This document shows positions 1 to 5,175 of a stretch of 5,175 nucleotides of DNA, one piece after another; the first letter of the stretch is position 1, and every line of letters starts with the position of its first letter. A program made the translations under genes and the position numbers. The stretch covers positions 1 to 5,175 of the forward strand of contig JAKUTA010000105.1 of assembly GCA_022447885.1 (NCBI GenBank), given 5' to 3'. The DNA comes from Candidatus Poseidoniales archaeon. GTDB lineage: Archaea > Thermoplasmatota > Poseidoniia > Poseidoniales > Thalassarchaeaceae. The notes beneath the pieces were generated by a model. It had not been told where the DNA came from. It made no database searches and saw only the letters and a list, made by a program, of their open reading frames with translations.

Positions 1-864
1 GAGGTGCTGGTCATTGGCGGCGATCTCTGTCCAGACGTGGTGAATCATGCGCTCCTGCACGTCCATGCAGTCGTCGTCGTTCGCCCACGCCATCTCGATG
101 TCGAAGGAGATGAACTCGTTGAGGTGGCGGTAGGTGTCGTGCTTCTCAGCCCGGAAGGCCGGCCCGACCTCGAACACCCGCTCGAGCCCACCGAGGATGG
201 CCAACTGCTTGTAGAGCTGCGGCGACTGCGAGAGGTAGGCCTCGGTGTCGAAGTACTGCAGCGGGAACAGGTTGGTGCCACCCTCGGCGGCAGCGGCGAT
301 GATCTTCGGGGTGTTGATCTCCTGGAACCCCTCGCCGATGAGGTGCGCCCGACCGTATTCGAGCACCCGGCTCCTGAGTTGGAAGATGGCGTTGACGTGG
401 TTGCGCCTGAGGTCGATGTGGCGGTTGTCGAGGCGTGTGTCCAGTTCCACGTGCACCTTGTCCGTCACTCCCATGGGCATCGGTGCCTCCGCGGCGGCGA
501 GAATGGTTGCATCCGACACCTGGATCTCGTACTCCGGCTCCGGTTCCGGCTCACCCTCCTTCACCTTGGGCGGTCGCTTCTGCGCCACTGCTCCAATCAC
601 CTGGATGGTGCTCTCCCGGTTGGCGGATTGGATCTCCGTGAATGTGGCCTCGTCCATGTTGTCCTTCTTCAGGAACGCCTGCAGGTAGCCGGTGCCGTCG
701 CGCAGTTTCAGGAAGCAGATGGCGCCGCGGCCGCGGACCGATTCGGCGAAGCCGCACACGGTGACTTCGTGGCCGATCATCTGGGCGCCGTGGGTGGCTA
801 CCTCTCCGAGCGTGTGCGTGCGGAAGGCGGTGGGGTGCCAGTCGGAGCCGTCGCGGCCGGTCAT
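1..864 (-). CDS. aspS: Aspartyl-tRNA synthetase, archaeal type (partial, C-terminus beyond left edge)
   Basis: Class II aminoacyl-tRNA synthetase that attaches aspartate to tRNA in the cytoplasm. The minus strand gives 288 open codons from ATG at 864 down to base 1 with no stop; the family is usually about 430-440 residues, so the catalytic C-terminus lies outside the window. An N-terminal OB-fold anticodon-binding domain (about residues 15-118) contains FRTHTLGEV at 14-22 and FLKLRDGTGYLQAF at 51-64. An acidic linker with EPEPEPE follows at 105-111. The class II core then starts with LDTRLDNRHIDLRR (141-154). Motif 1 is GFQEINTPKI (179-188), followed by AEGGTNLFPLQYF (193-205) and SQSPQLYKQ (212-220), and motif 2 is FRAEKHDTYRHLNEF (237-251). 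These strings match archaeal AspRS rather than the longer bacterial AspRS or archaeal AsnRS. ATG 864 was chosen because it already leaves about 13 residues before the usual N-terminus; the frame stays open upstream to a TGA near 1021, but only with GTG/TTG options. No Shine-Dalgarno is visible. Whether it also charges tRNA-Asn cannot be decided here. Confidence 0.93.
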   Translation of the reverse strand, partial: MTGRDGSDWHPTAFRTHTLGEVATHGAQMIGHEVTVCGFAESVRGRGAICFLKLRDGTGYLQAFLKKDNMDEATFTEIQSANRESTIQVIGAVAQKRPPKVKEGEPEPEPEYEIQVSDATILAAAEAPMPMGVTDKVHVELDTRLDNRHIDLRRNHVNAIFQLRSRVLEYGRAHLIGEGFQEINTPKIIAAAAEGGTNLFPLQYFDTEAYLSQSPQLYKQLAILGGLERVFEVGPAFRAEKHDTYRHLNEFISFDIEMAWANDDDCMDVQERMIHHVWTEIAANDQHL

Positions 865-974
865 GTGGGTGGCGGGACGGCCGTAGTCCTTCAATCGAGC
901 GGACGCTAATGGCCTCACACAAAGCACACCACGCACTCCACGGCTTCGCTGGACGGGAGAGGTTTCTGGGTATT

Positions 975-1076
975 GGGAGTTCAACCGCAATGCAACTCTC
1001 CGGTGGCTTCCACGGGAAACTCATGGCGATGAGAGTCCATGAGCGGCGCAGCCTAGCGCCTGCGGCGGCAGCCGCA
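975..1076. repeat. Cluster of adjacent inverted repeats (candidate structured RNA or regulatory DNA)
   Basis: Four hairpin-forming inverted repeats lie nearly end to end. (A) GGGAGTT 975-981 pairs with AACTCTC 994-1000, seven pairs including one G-U if read on the plus strand. (B) CTCATGG 1020-1026 pairs with CCATGAG 1037-1043, seven perfect pairs with a 10-base loop. (C) GGCGC 1045-1049 pairs with GCGCC 1056-1060, with a six-base loop. (D) TGCGGC 1061-1066 pairs with GCCGCA 1071-1076, with a four-base loop. A weak fifth (GTGG 1003-1006 with CCAC 1010-1013) sits between A and B. C and D abut with no spacer. The G-U pair in A becomes an A-C mismatch on the other strand, mildly favouring a plus-strand RNA. 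No T-tract follows on either strand. The motifs do not fit tRNA, 5S, SRP or RNase P RNA. The repeats are seen directly; any function is inference. Confidence 0.6.
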
Positions 1077-1080
1077 ATGG

Positions 1081-1130
1081 TATACGGCGGTGGGGGGATG
1101 GTATTGGAGTGCCAGTCCATCATATACGGC
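1081..1130 (+). repeat. Direct repeat of TATACGGC, 42 bp apart
   Basis: The octamer TATACGGC occurs at 1081-1088 and again at 1123-1130, both just upstream of the exported-protein gene. The first copy lies inside the palindrome GTATAC (1080-1085). The start-to-start distance of 42 bp is about four helical turns, so a factor bound to both copies would sit on the same face of the DNA. They may be operator half-sites or alternative TATA-like elements; chance is not excluded for an octamer pair. Confidence 0.45.
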
Positions 1131-1150
1131 CGGAGACAGCCAAGGGCAGG
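1121..1150 (+). promoter_or_regulatory. Possible archaeal TATA-type promoter for the exported-protein gene
   Basis: CATATAC at 1121-1127 is the most TATA-like stretch near this gene and sits in otherwise GC-rich DNA. An archaeal TATA box centred near 1124 would place the transcription start at about 1149-1151. That is exactly at an in-frame GTG (1150), allowing a leaderless message, or about 24 bases upstream of ATG 1174, allowing a short leader. No clear BRE is visible. This is a positional argument only. Confidence 0.3.
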
Positions 1151-1156
1151 TGAAGC

Positions 1157-1165
1157 AGGAGATGA
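1157..1165 (+). promoter_or_regulatory. Shine-Dalgarno-like sequence that bears on the start of the exported protein
   Basis: AGGAGATGA differs at one base from AGGAGGTGA, the complement of a typical 16S rRNA 3' end. It ends 8 bases before ATG 1174, although its AGGAG core is 12 bases away, slightly long. It directly overlaps ATG 1162 and follows GTG 1150, so it can serve neither of those starts. It therefore favours ATG 1174 if translation here uses a Shine-Dalgarno, and says nothing if the message is leaderless. Confidence 0.4.
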
Positions 1166-1173
1166 CGCCGAAA

Positions 1174-2934
1174 ATGACGATTGGACGGAGACAGGGACTG
1201 CTCTCACTGGCGCTGGTAGCGCTCATGCTATCGAGCGGAGCGGCGATGGCACAGGATACGCCGGTTGACGGCGCTCCGGATACCGCTCCTGGCGAGGATA
1301 TCGACTACACGCGTGAGCAGATAGTGGTCGAGAGGGACGACGCAGAAGGAACTGTGACGCTGAAGTTGGGCGAGTCAGCGATGTATGTTGAATACGGCGA
1401 TGGCAGGATCTCGTTCACCGCAACCCAGACCAGATATCTCGGCATCGCTGATGTCTACCACCAGCGTCAGGGATTCGACAAGCGGGTGGGGATTCCTGCC
1501 CAGACCATCTTCTACCAGCAACTGCTCGGCATCATCGAGTACACCGACGAGAACGACAACGGCCTGTTCGACGTGCATGGCGGCAAGGTCGCCGGCACCC
1601 TCGACGAGCTGGGCGACACCCTGATCACCCATGAGCCGATGCAGAAGTGGGTCGACTTCGATGACGTGCAGTGGACTCTCTCTTCCTGGAGGGAGCACGG
1701 CACGGAGAACGACCGGCAGTTCGAGTTCGTGCTGTCGGCGACCGATGTTCCCTACAGTTCAACCAATGGGTCGGACACCTCAGAGACGGTCGGCCGCATC
1801 GCCTACATCTTCCGGGTGACCACGCATGAGGAGCAGGTCTCCATCAGGGCCGTCCCCCATTACCGGGTGATGACCTCTGGTGACGATGACTCGGATCTGC
1901 GCATCTCGAACAGCGAGCTGGTTGGGCACACGAATGTCACCGGAACGGTGCTCAACTCGACCTGGAAGTATGACCAGGCGATCGAAGGCTGGGATGTGGC
2001 GACCTACCAGAACGGTGAGGAGCGCAACGACACCCGGCTGGTCGTGCTGACCGAGATCGGGTTCGGCGTGCACCTGCACAAGGATGTGGGCCCATGGATG
2101 ATGAAGCAGTTCGGGGAACTCCCCCGCCCGAGGGCGATCACCGGTGCGCCTCCAGCGCATCAGCCGCCGCCCACGGACGATCCGGATTCAGATGCTCCCG
2201 ATACTCATTTGGCTGCACAAACAGGTCCCGACCACGATGTTCAGGGACACCCGCTGCGCTGCGGGCTGGCATACGTCAGCCGTGATGGAAGTGACGACAC
2301 CTCTGGCACCCCTGTCACGGTCAAGGAGGAGAAGTTGAAGCAGCGCATCCGCGAATACACGGAGACCGCCTGCCGCCAGCGTGGTGATGTGATCGATGAT
2401 GCCGCGGAGAGCGTAGAGGCTCGACCCGAGGCGATCCGCAGCGGTTCGCTGCACTTCGAGGACAACGGTGCTCGGCTGGGACGCATCCGCTGGGTGTCCA
2501 ACGCCACTGTGGATGATGTCGAGACCGAGGTCCTGTTCCAGATCCATGGCGCCCGGCCGGTCCTGCCGAAGGACATTGACGACGCCAACTCCGACCTGTG
2601 GGCGGGCGTGCGCATGGTCGGCGGCTACAACTACGTCATCGGTGACTCCGTGTTCCACGACCCCGAGTTCGGGGCTGACGTGCTCACCATGCACACCTCC
2701 TCCTTCGGGGAGGCCCGGGTGTGGAACGTCCATGGCCCGCTGTCCCAACTGCTGCAGGCGTTGCAGGGTGGGCTGCCGATGCTGCTCGGAGCGGTGCTCA
2801 TCGCCGTGGTGATCGTCGGAGTCGCCAGCACCCGCAGCCGCCGTGAACTGGCGCCTCTGCCCCCGTCAGCGCAGTACGCGCCCGCAGGGGCGTGGACCAC
2901 TCCCTCTGAGGACTGGGAGCAGTACCGCGATTGA
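1174..2934 (+). CDS. Exported, C-terminally membrane-anchored protein of unknown function with a Ca-binding-like loop
   Basis: I do not recognise a named family. From ATG 1174 the product is 586 residues; GTG 1150 and ATG 1162 are in-frame alternatives adding 8 or 4 residues. The N-terminus is a signal peptide: GRRQ, then the hydrophobic run LLSLALVALMLSSGAAMA, with likely cleavage after AMA (near residue 26). A large hydrophilic, Asp/Glu-rich, probably beta-rich ectodomain follows. It contains DENDNGLFD (125-133), which resembles an EF-hand/dockerin-type calcium loop. Five N-glycosylation sequons are visible, at N198, N254, N261, N285 and N443. A Pro/Asp-rich linker (about 325-350, with QPPPTDDPDSD) separates the main N-terminal part from a second module carrying the only two cysteines I noted (C363, C400), a possible disulfide. 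Near the end a single membrane helix (about 534-551, LPMLLGAVLIAVVIVGVA) precedes RSRR and a 30-residue tail rich in Pro, Ala and Tyr. This predicts an outside body with an inside tail. The helix could anchor a cell-surface or envelope protein; no catalytic motif is apparent. Confidence 0.85.
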   Translation: MTIGRRQGLLSLALVALMLSSGAAMAQDTPVDGAPDTAPGEDIDYTREQIVVERDDAEGTVTLKLGESAMYVEYGDGRISFTATQTRYLGIADVYHQRQGFDKRVGIPAQTIFYQQLLGIIEYTDENDNGLFDVHGGKVAGTLDELGDTLITHEPMQKWVDFDDVQWTLSSWREHGTENDRQFEFVLSATDVPYSSTNGSDTSETVGRIAYIFRVTTHEEQVSIRAVPHYRVMTSGDDDSDLRISNSELVGHTNVTGTVLNSTWKYDQAIEGWDVATYQNGEERNDTRLVVLTEIGFGVHLHKDVGPWMMKQFGELPRPRAITGAPPAHQPPPTDDPDSDAPDTHLAAQTGPDHDVQGHPLRCGLAYVSRDGSDDTSGTPVTVKEEKLKQRIREYTETACRQRGDVIDDAAESVEARPEAIRSGSLHFEDNGARLGRIRWVSNATVDDVETEVLFQIHGARPVLPKDIDDANSDLWAGVRMVGGYNYVIGDSVFHDPEFGADVLTMHTSSFGEARVWNVHGPLSQLLQALQGGLPMLLGAVLIAVVIVGVASTRSRRELAPLPPSAQYAPAGAWTTPSEDWEQYRD

Positions 2935-3031
2935 AGCGTGGATGCCAGAGCAGGTGCGTTCGGGCTCGCGCGTGCCATCTCGCTCCGGCTGCTTCATCAA
3001 CCATCGCGAGCGTGCAAGGCTCGGCGATGAG
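2935..3031 (+). other. Short spacer between the exported-protein gene and the winged-helix gene
   Basis: These 97 bases contain no clear TATA box, T-tract terminator or Shine-Dalgarno. An in-frame ATG at 2942, 8 bases after the preceding stop, would extend the downstream protein by 30 residues. That extension (starting MPEQVRSGSR) is Arg/Ser-rich and looks unlike a conserved domain, so it was not adopted. A weak five-pair hairpin (CGAGC 3007-3011 with GCTCG 3019-3023) lies just before the chosen start. Confidence 0.5.
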
Positions 3032-4354
3032 ATGGACAAGGCTCCGCGCATCACCAATCGTGAGCGAGTGCTGCTCGCTCTCGAGGATGCTCCGCAGTAC
3101 GATGCGCAGTACGAGGTTCCACGGCGCTTCAGCCAGCGCGGACTGTCGCAACGCCTCGACATGGCGCAGTCGCATGTGTCACGGGCGATCAAGGACCTGC
3201 TCGGTGACGGGTTGATCAGCCAACGTCGGCGCCGAGTCACCGGGGAGAGACGGCGCGTCATCGCCTACAACCTGACCGATTGGGGAGGCGACCGGACCGT
3301 TGACCTGCGCCGCGAGATGCTCGCAGCGGCGGTGCTGACGCGAGCGGCTGATGGCACTCTCGAGAGGCTGAGCCTGAGGGACCTGCTGCACAGGGCGGAA
3401 CGGACCGGTGAGCGGCCCCCCTCGGATGCCCTGGGGATGGCCGACCTGCTACGCGGCGCCGAGGTGCACGACGGCATGCCGCTGCTCGAGGACCTGACGG
3501 GTGCTGCGGATGCGGACGAGGGGGAACCCGACCTGTCAGCCGAAGCCATCGGCCTGCATCTCGAACTGGCGGAGATGCGCCGACGTCAAGGGGACCTTCC
3601 CTCGGCTCTGGACCACCGTGGGCGGGCGGCTGGACTGCACAGACAACGGGGCAATCCGGCTGGTGAGGTTCGCTGTCTGCTCGCTGCCTCGAGCCTCGGG
3701 GCCCCGGTCGAGGATGCCACCCGCCTGCGCGCACAGATAGACGACATCGTCGACGTCGTCGCTCGACTGGAGGCGAACCTGATGCTGCACGACGCCGTGC
3801 TGGCGGGCTTTCCTGAGCAGGCAGCAGAACTGTTGGCGCATCTGGAGGAGTCCCACCCAGACCATCCTGAGGTCGCTCTGCGGTTGGCCGAGGCGACGAT
3901 TCGCCGAGGCGGGATACCTGAACTCTCATCGCTGCCTGCTGAACTTCCGGGAGGCTACGAGATCCGCGGGCTGCTCTGGAGGGCGAACCTGCTCCGCCTC
4001 GCCTCGAAGGTGGCTGCCATGACCGGTGATGGCTGGCCCGATCCTGTGGAGGTCAGGGATGCATTGGCCTTGATCGGACCTGCTGCCGAGCACCCGCATG
4101 CCCTGGTGCACGGCGAGTTGACGCTCGAGCTCGTGCGCAACCCGAACCTCGGGGACGACGAGCGAGCGGCTGCGCTCGAATCGGCGTGGTCGATGCAGCC
4201 GCCGTTGCCGACGCTTGGCCACATAGGATTCCAACTGGCAGGTCTGTACGAATCTGACCGAAGGAAAGCAGTCCTCGAACAACTGCAGCAGCGCTTCCTG
4301 GCATCTGGTGATGAGGTTGGCGCGGAAGTCTGTCAGGCCAGAATGGCTGAGTGA
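3032..4354 (+). CDS. Winged helix-turn-helix protein with TPR-like C-terminal region (probable archaeal regulator)
   Basis: The 440-residue product is probably a cytoplasmic DNA-binding regulator. Residues about 8-82 form a winged helix-turn-helix: RERVLLALEDA (helix 1), a YEVP segment at 27-30, FSQRGLSQRLDMAQSHVSRA (33-52) as the helix-turn-helix with SHVSRAIKDLL as recognition helix, then DGLISQ and an Arg-rich wing (RRRRVTGERRR, 65-75). This layout resembles MarR/IclR-like winged helices found in archaeal proteins that join such a domain to tetratricopeptide repeats. The rest is all-helical. The stretch near 160-205 (HLELAEMRRRQGDLPSALDH within it) fits a TPR helix pair, and further Ala/Leu-rich helices run to the C-terminus. 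TPR regions usually bind partner proteins, so the input is likely another protein or peptide rather than a small molecule; this is inference. ATG 3032 was chosen because helix 1 starts just after it; no good ribosome-binding site precedes it. It is co-directional with its neighbours, 97 bases after one and 56 before metK. Targets are unknown. Confidence 0.85.
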   Translation: MDKAPRITNRERVLLALEDAPQYDAQYEVPRRFSQRGLSQRLDMAQSHVSRAIKDLLGDGLISQRRRRVTGERRRVIAYNLTDWGGDRTVDLRREMLAAAVLTRAADGTLERLSLRDLLHRAERTGERPPSDALGMADLLRGAEVHDGMPLLEDLTGAADADEGEPDLSAEAIGLHLELAEMRRRQGDLPSALDHRGRAAGLHRQRGNPAGEVRCLLAASSLGAPVEDATRLRAQIDDIVDVVARLEANLMLHDAVLAGFPEQAAELLAHLEESHPDHPEVALRLAEATIRRGGIPELSSLPAELPGGYEIRGLLWRANLLRLASKVAAMTGDGWPDPVEVRDALALIGPAAEHPHALVHGELTLELVRNPNLGDDERAAALESAWSMQPPLPTLGHIGFQLAGLYESDRRKAVLEQLQQRFLASGDEVGAEVCQARMAE

Positions 4355-4410
4355 ATGGCTACATCAGTTCTGCGAACAGATTGATAGGGGTCCTGCTGGC
4401 CGCCTTCAAC
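4355..4410 (+). promoter_or_regulatory. 56-base spacer before metK with a weak TATA-like stretch
   Basis: The spacer contains GATTGATAGG at about 4379-4388, the only AT-richer patch and roughly 25-30 bases before ATG 4411. That is where a TATA element would sit for a leaderless metK message. No Shine-Dalgarno precedes the start, which is compatible with leaderless translation. The nine-codon frame at 4355-4384 is too short and unremarkable to call a gene. No riboswitch-like fold is apparent and there is little room for one. Confidence 0.2.
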
Positions 4411-5175
4411 ATGGTGAGTGACATTCGCCTGTTCACCTCGGAATCGGTGACCAAGGGACACCCGGACAAGATCTGCGACCATATCGCGGACGCGGTCGTC
4501 GACGCCTGTCTCCATCAGGACCCGGGCGCTCGCGTCGCCTGCGAGGTACTCGTGAAGGGGACCGATGAGGGGAGCCTGATCGTGCTCGCGGGCGAGATCA
4601 CCGTCGCCGGAGACAAACCTGACTACGAGGGGATCGCTCGTGAAGCCGCCTTGGCGATCGGTTACGTCGACCACGAGATGGGGATGGACGCACGCACGTG
4701 TGACGTGCAGGTGCACATCACCACCCAGTCACAGGACATCGCTCGCGGTGTCGACAAGGAGGAGCTCGAGCAGGGTGCGGGAGACCAGGGCCTGATGTTC
4801 GGCTTCGCCTGTGATGAGAGTGAGTCGTTCGCCGGGCTGAAGGGGACCTACATGCCGCTGTCCGCCCTGCTCTCCCAGCGGCTCACACGCAAGTTGTCCG
4901 AGGTGCGCGAGAAGGGGGTCCTGTCGTGGGTGCGACCGGACGGCAAGAGCCAGGTCACGGTGAGGTATACCGGACCGGGCAAGCCTGAGAGCCTGAAGAC
5001 GGTGGTCATCGCCACCTCACACGACGACATGGTCGATGGACCGGGGCACCCGGACATCACCAGCGTGGAAGCGGAGCAGGCGTTCATCGAAGGGCAGATA
5101 ATCGAGCACGTCATCCTGCCGGTCATCCATGTGGAACTGCTGCAGGACACCGAGTTCAACGTCAACGGCACCGGC
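4411..5175 (+). CDS. metK: S-adenosylmethionine synthetase, bacterial type (partial, C-terminus beyond right edge)
   Basis: Makes S-adenosylmethionine from methionine and ATP, releasing phosphate and diphosphate; cytoplasmic, normally a Mg/K-dependent dimer or tetramer. 255 codons are open to the window edge, against about 380-400 in the family. Diagnostic segments in order: LFTSESVTKGHPDKICD (7-23) with the active-site GHPDK, ARVACEVLVKG (40-50) carrying the glutamate equivalent to the potassium ligand, QSQDIARGVD (106-115) in the mobile active-site loop, EQGAGDQGLMFGFA (120-133), MPLSALLSQRL (148-158), SWVRPDGKSQVTVRY (172-186), and the start of the C-terminal domain at EFNVNGTG (248-255), where bacterial enzymes have NPTG. 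These match the bacterial/eukaryotic family and not the distinct archaeal MAT. About four extra residues lie in the KGTDEGSLIV hairpin compared with Escherichia coli. ATG 4411 was chosen; GTG 4414 is a near-equal alternative. It follows the winged-helix gene by 56 bases and could share its transcript. Confidence 0.95.
   Translation, partial: MVSDIRLFTSESVTKGHPDKICDHIADAVVDACLHQDPGARVACEVLVKGTDEGSLIVLAGEITVAGDKPDYEGIAREAALAIGYVDHEMGMDARTCDVQVHITTQSQDIARGVDKEELEQGAGDQGLMFGFACDESESFAGLKGTYMPLSALLSQRLTRKLSEVREKGVLSWVRPDGKSQVTVRYTGPGKPESLKTVVIATSHDDMVDGPGHPDITSVEAEQAFIEGQIIEHVILPVIHVELLQDTEFNVNGTG

Larger units (their letters stand above)
865..1173. other. Divergent intergenic region between aspS and the exported-protein gene
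   Basis: About 309 bases separate the start of aspS (minus strand) from the preferred start of the next gene (plus strand). No convincing gene lies here. The frame open on the plus strand from ATG 909 runs into the next coding sequence in the wrong frame and has an Ala/Gly-rich, family-less translation. The region holds a cluster of inverted repeats at 975-1076, the repeated octamer TATACGGC at 1081 and 1123, and the likely promoter of the plus-strand gene. I could not find a TATA-like box at a leaderless distance (about 25-30 bases) from the aspS start, so the aspS promoter position is unresolved. Confidence 0.7.

Noticed and set aside
4..909. 301-codon open frame on the plus strand opposite aspS
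   Set aside because: It mirrors the aspS reading frame in GC-rich DNA; its Val/Leu/His/Arg-rich translation shows no domain, while the opposite strand gives clear AspRS motifs.
975..1080. Possible tRNA or other known RNA in the hairpin cluster
   Set aside because: The stems cannot be arranged as a cloverleaf, no T-arm GGTTCRAATCC motif is present, and conserved RNase P, SRP and 5S signatures are absent.
551..1207. 218-codon minus-strand frame overlapping the start of aspS
   Set aside because: Its second half is an out-of-frame reading of aspS and its first half is low-complexity; it matches no family I know.
909..1268. 119-codon plus-strand frame from ATG 909 across the intergenic region
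   Set aside because: It overlaps the signal-peptide region of the exported protein out of frame, has an Ala/Gly-rich translation with no recognisable fold, and lacks a ribosome-binding site.
2094..2338. Possible frameshift in the exported protein around its Pro-rich linker
   Set aside because: The main frame stays open and leads into a plausible cysteine-containing module; alternative frames here give only short, unconvincing peptides, so a linker is the simpler explanation.
3258..3929. 223-codon minus-strand frame opposite the winged-helix gene
   Set aside because: Its Pro/Arg/Ser-rich composition is typical of an antisense shadow of a GC-rich gene; the plus strand carries the recognisable domains.
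4355..4410. S-adenosylmethionine riboswitch before metK
   Set aside because: Only 56 bases are available and no conserved stem or core motif is visible.

Overview
This GC-rich window reads as chromosomal DNA of an uncultivated archaeon. The best guess is a Thermoplasmatota / Marine Group II (Poseidoniia)-like lineage; this is inference from protein style, not from a marker gene. Three things support it: an archaeal-type aspartyl-tRNA synthetase, a winged-helix plus TPR protein whose N-terminus has the 'YEVP...SQ.GLSQ' layout I associate with archaeal regulators of that group, and a large secreted, C-terminally membrane-anchored protein with a Ca-loop-like motif and several N-glycosylation sequons. 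The metK at the right end is bacterial-type, which would be a mosaic element in such a genome.

Layout: positions 1-864 (minus strand) hold the N-terminal two thirds of aspS, cut by the left edge. Positions 865-1173 are a divergent intergenic region. It contains an unusual run of adjacent perfect or near-perfect inverted repeats (975-1076), two copies of TATACGGC 42 bp apart, and the probable promoter and start region of the next gene. Positions 1174-2934 (plus) encode a 586-residue exported protein with a signal peptide and one C-terminal membrane helix. After a 97 bp gap, 3032-4354 (plus) encodes a 440-residue winged-helix/TPR protein. After a further 56 bp, 4411-5175 (plus) is the first 255 codons of metK, cut by the right edge.

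The two housekeeping genes (Asp-tRNA charging and S-adenosylmethionine synthesis) flank two lineage-specific genes of unknown function. The three plus-strand genes are co-directional and close enough to be co-transcribed in part, but no strong promoter or terminator marks the boundaries. I see no defence system, CRISPR array, insertion sequence, tRNA or rRNA. The most unusual features are the inverted-repeat cluster and the unidentified exported protein.
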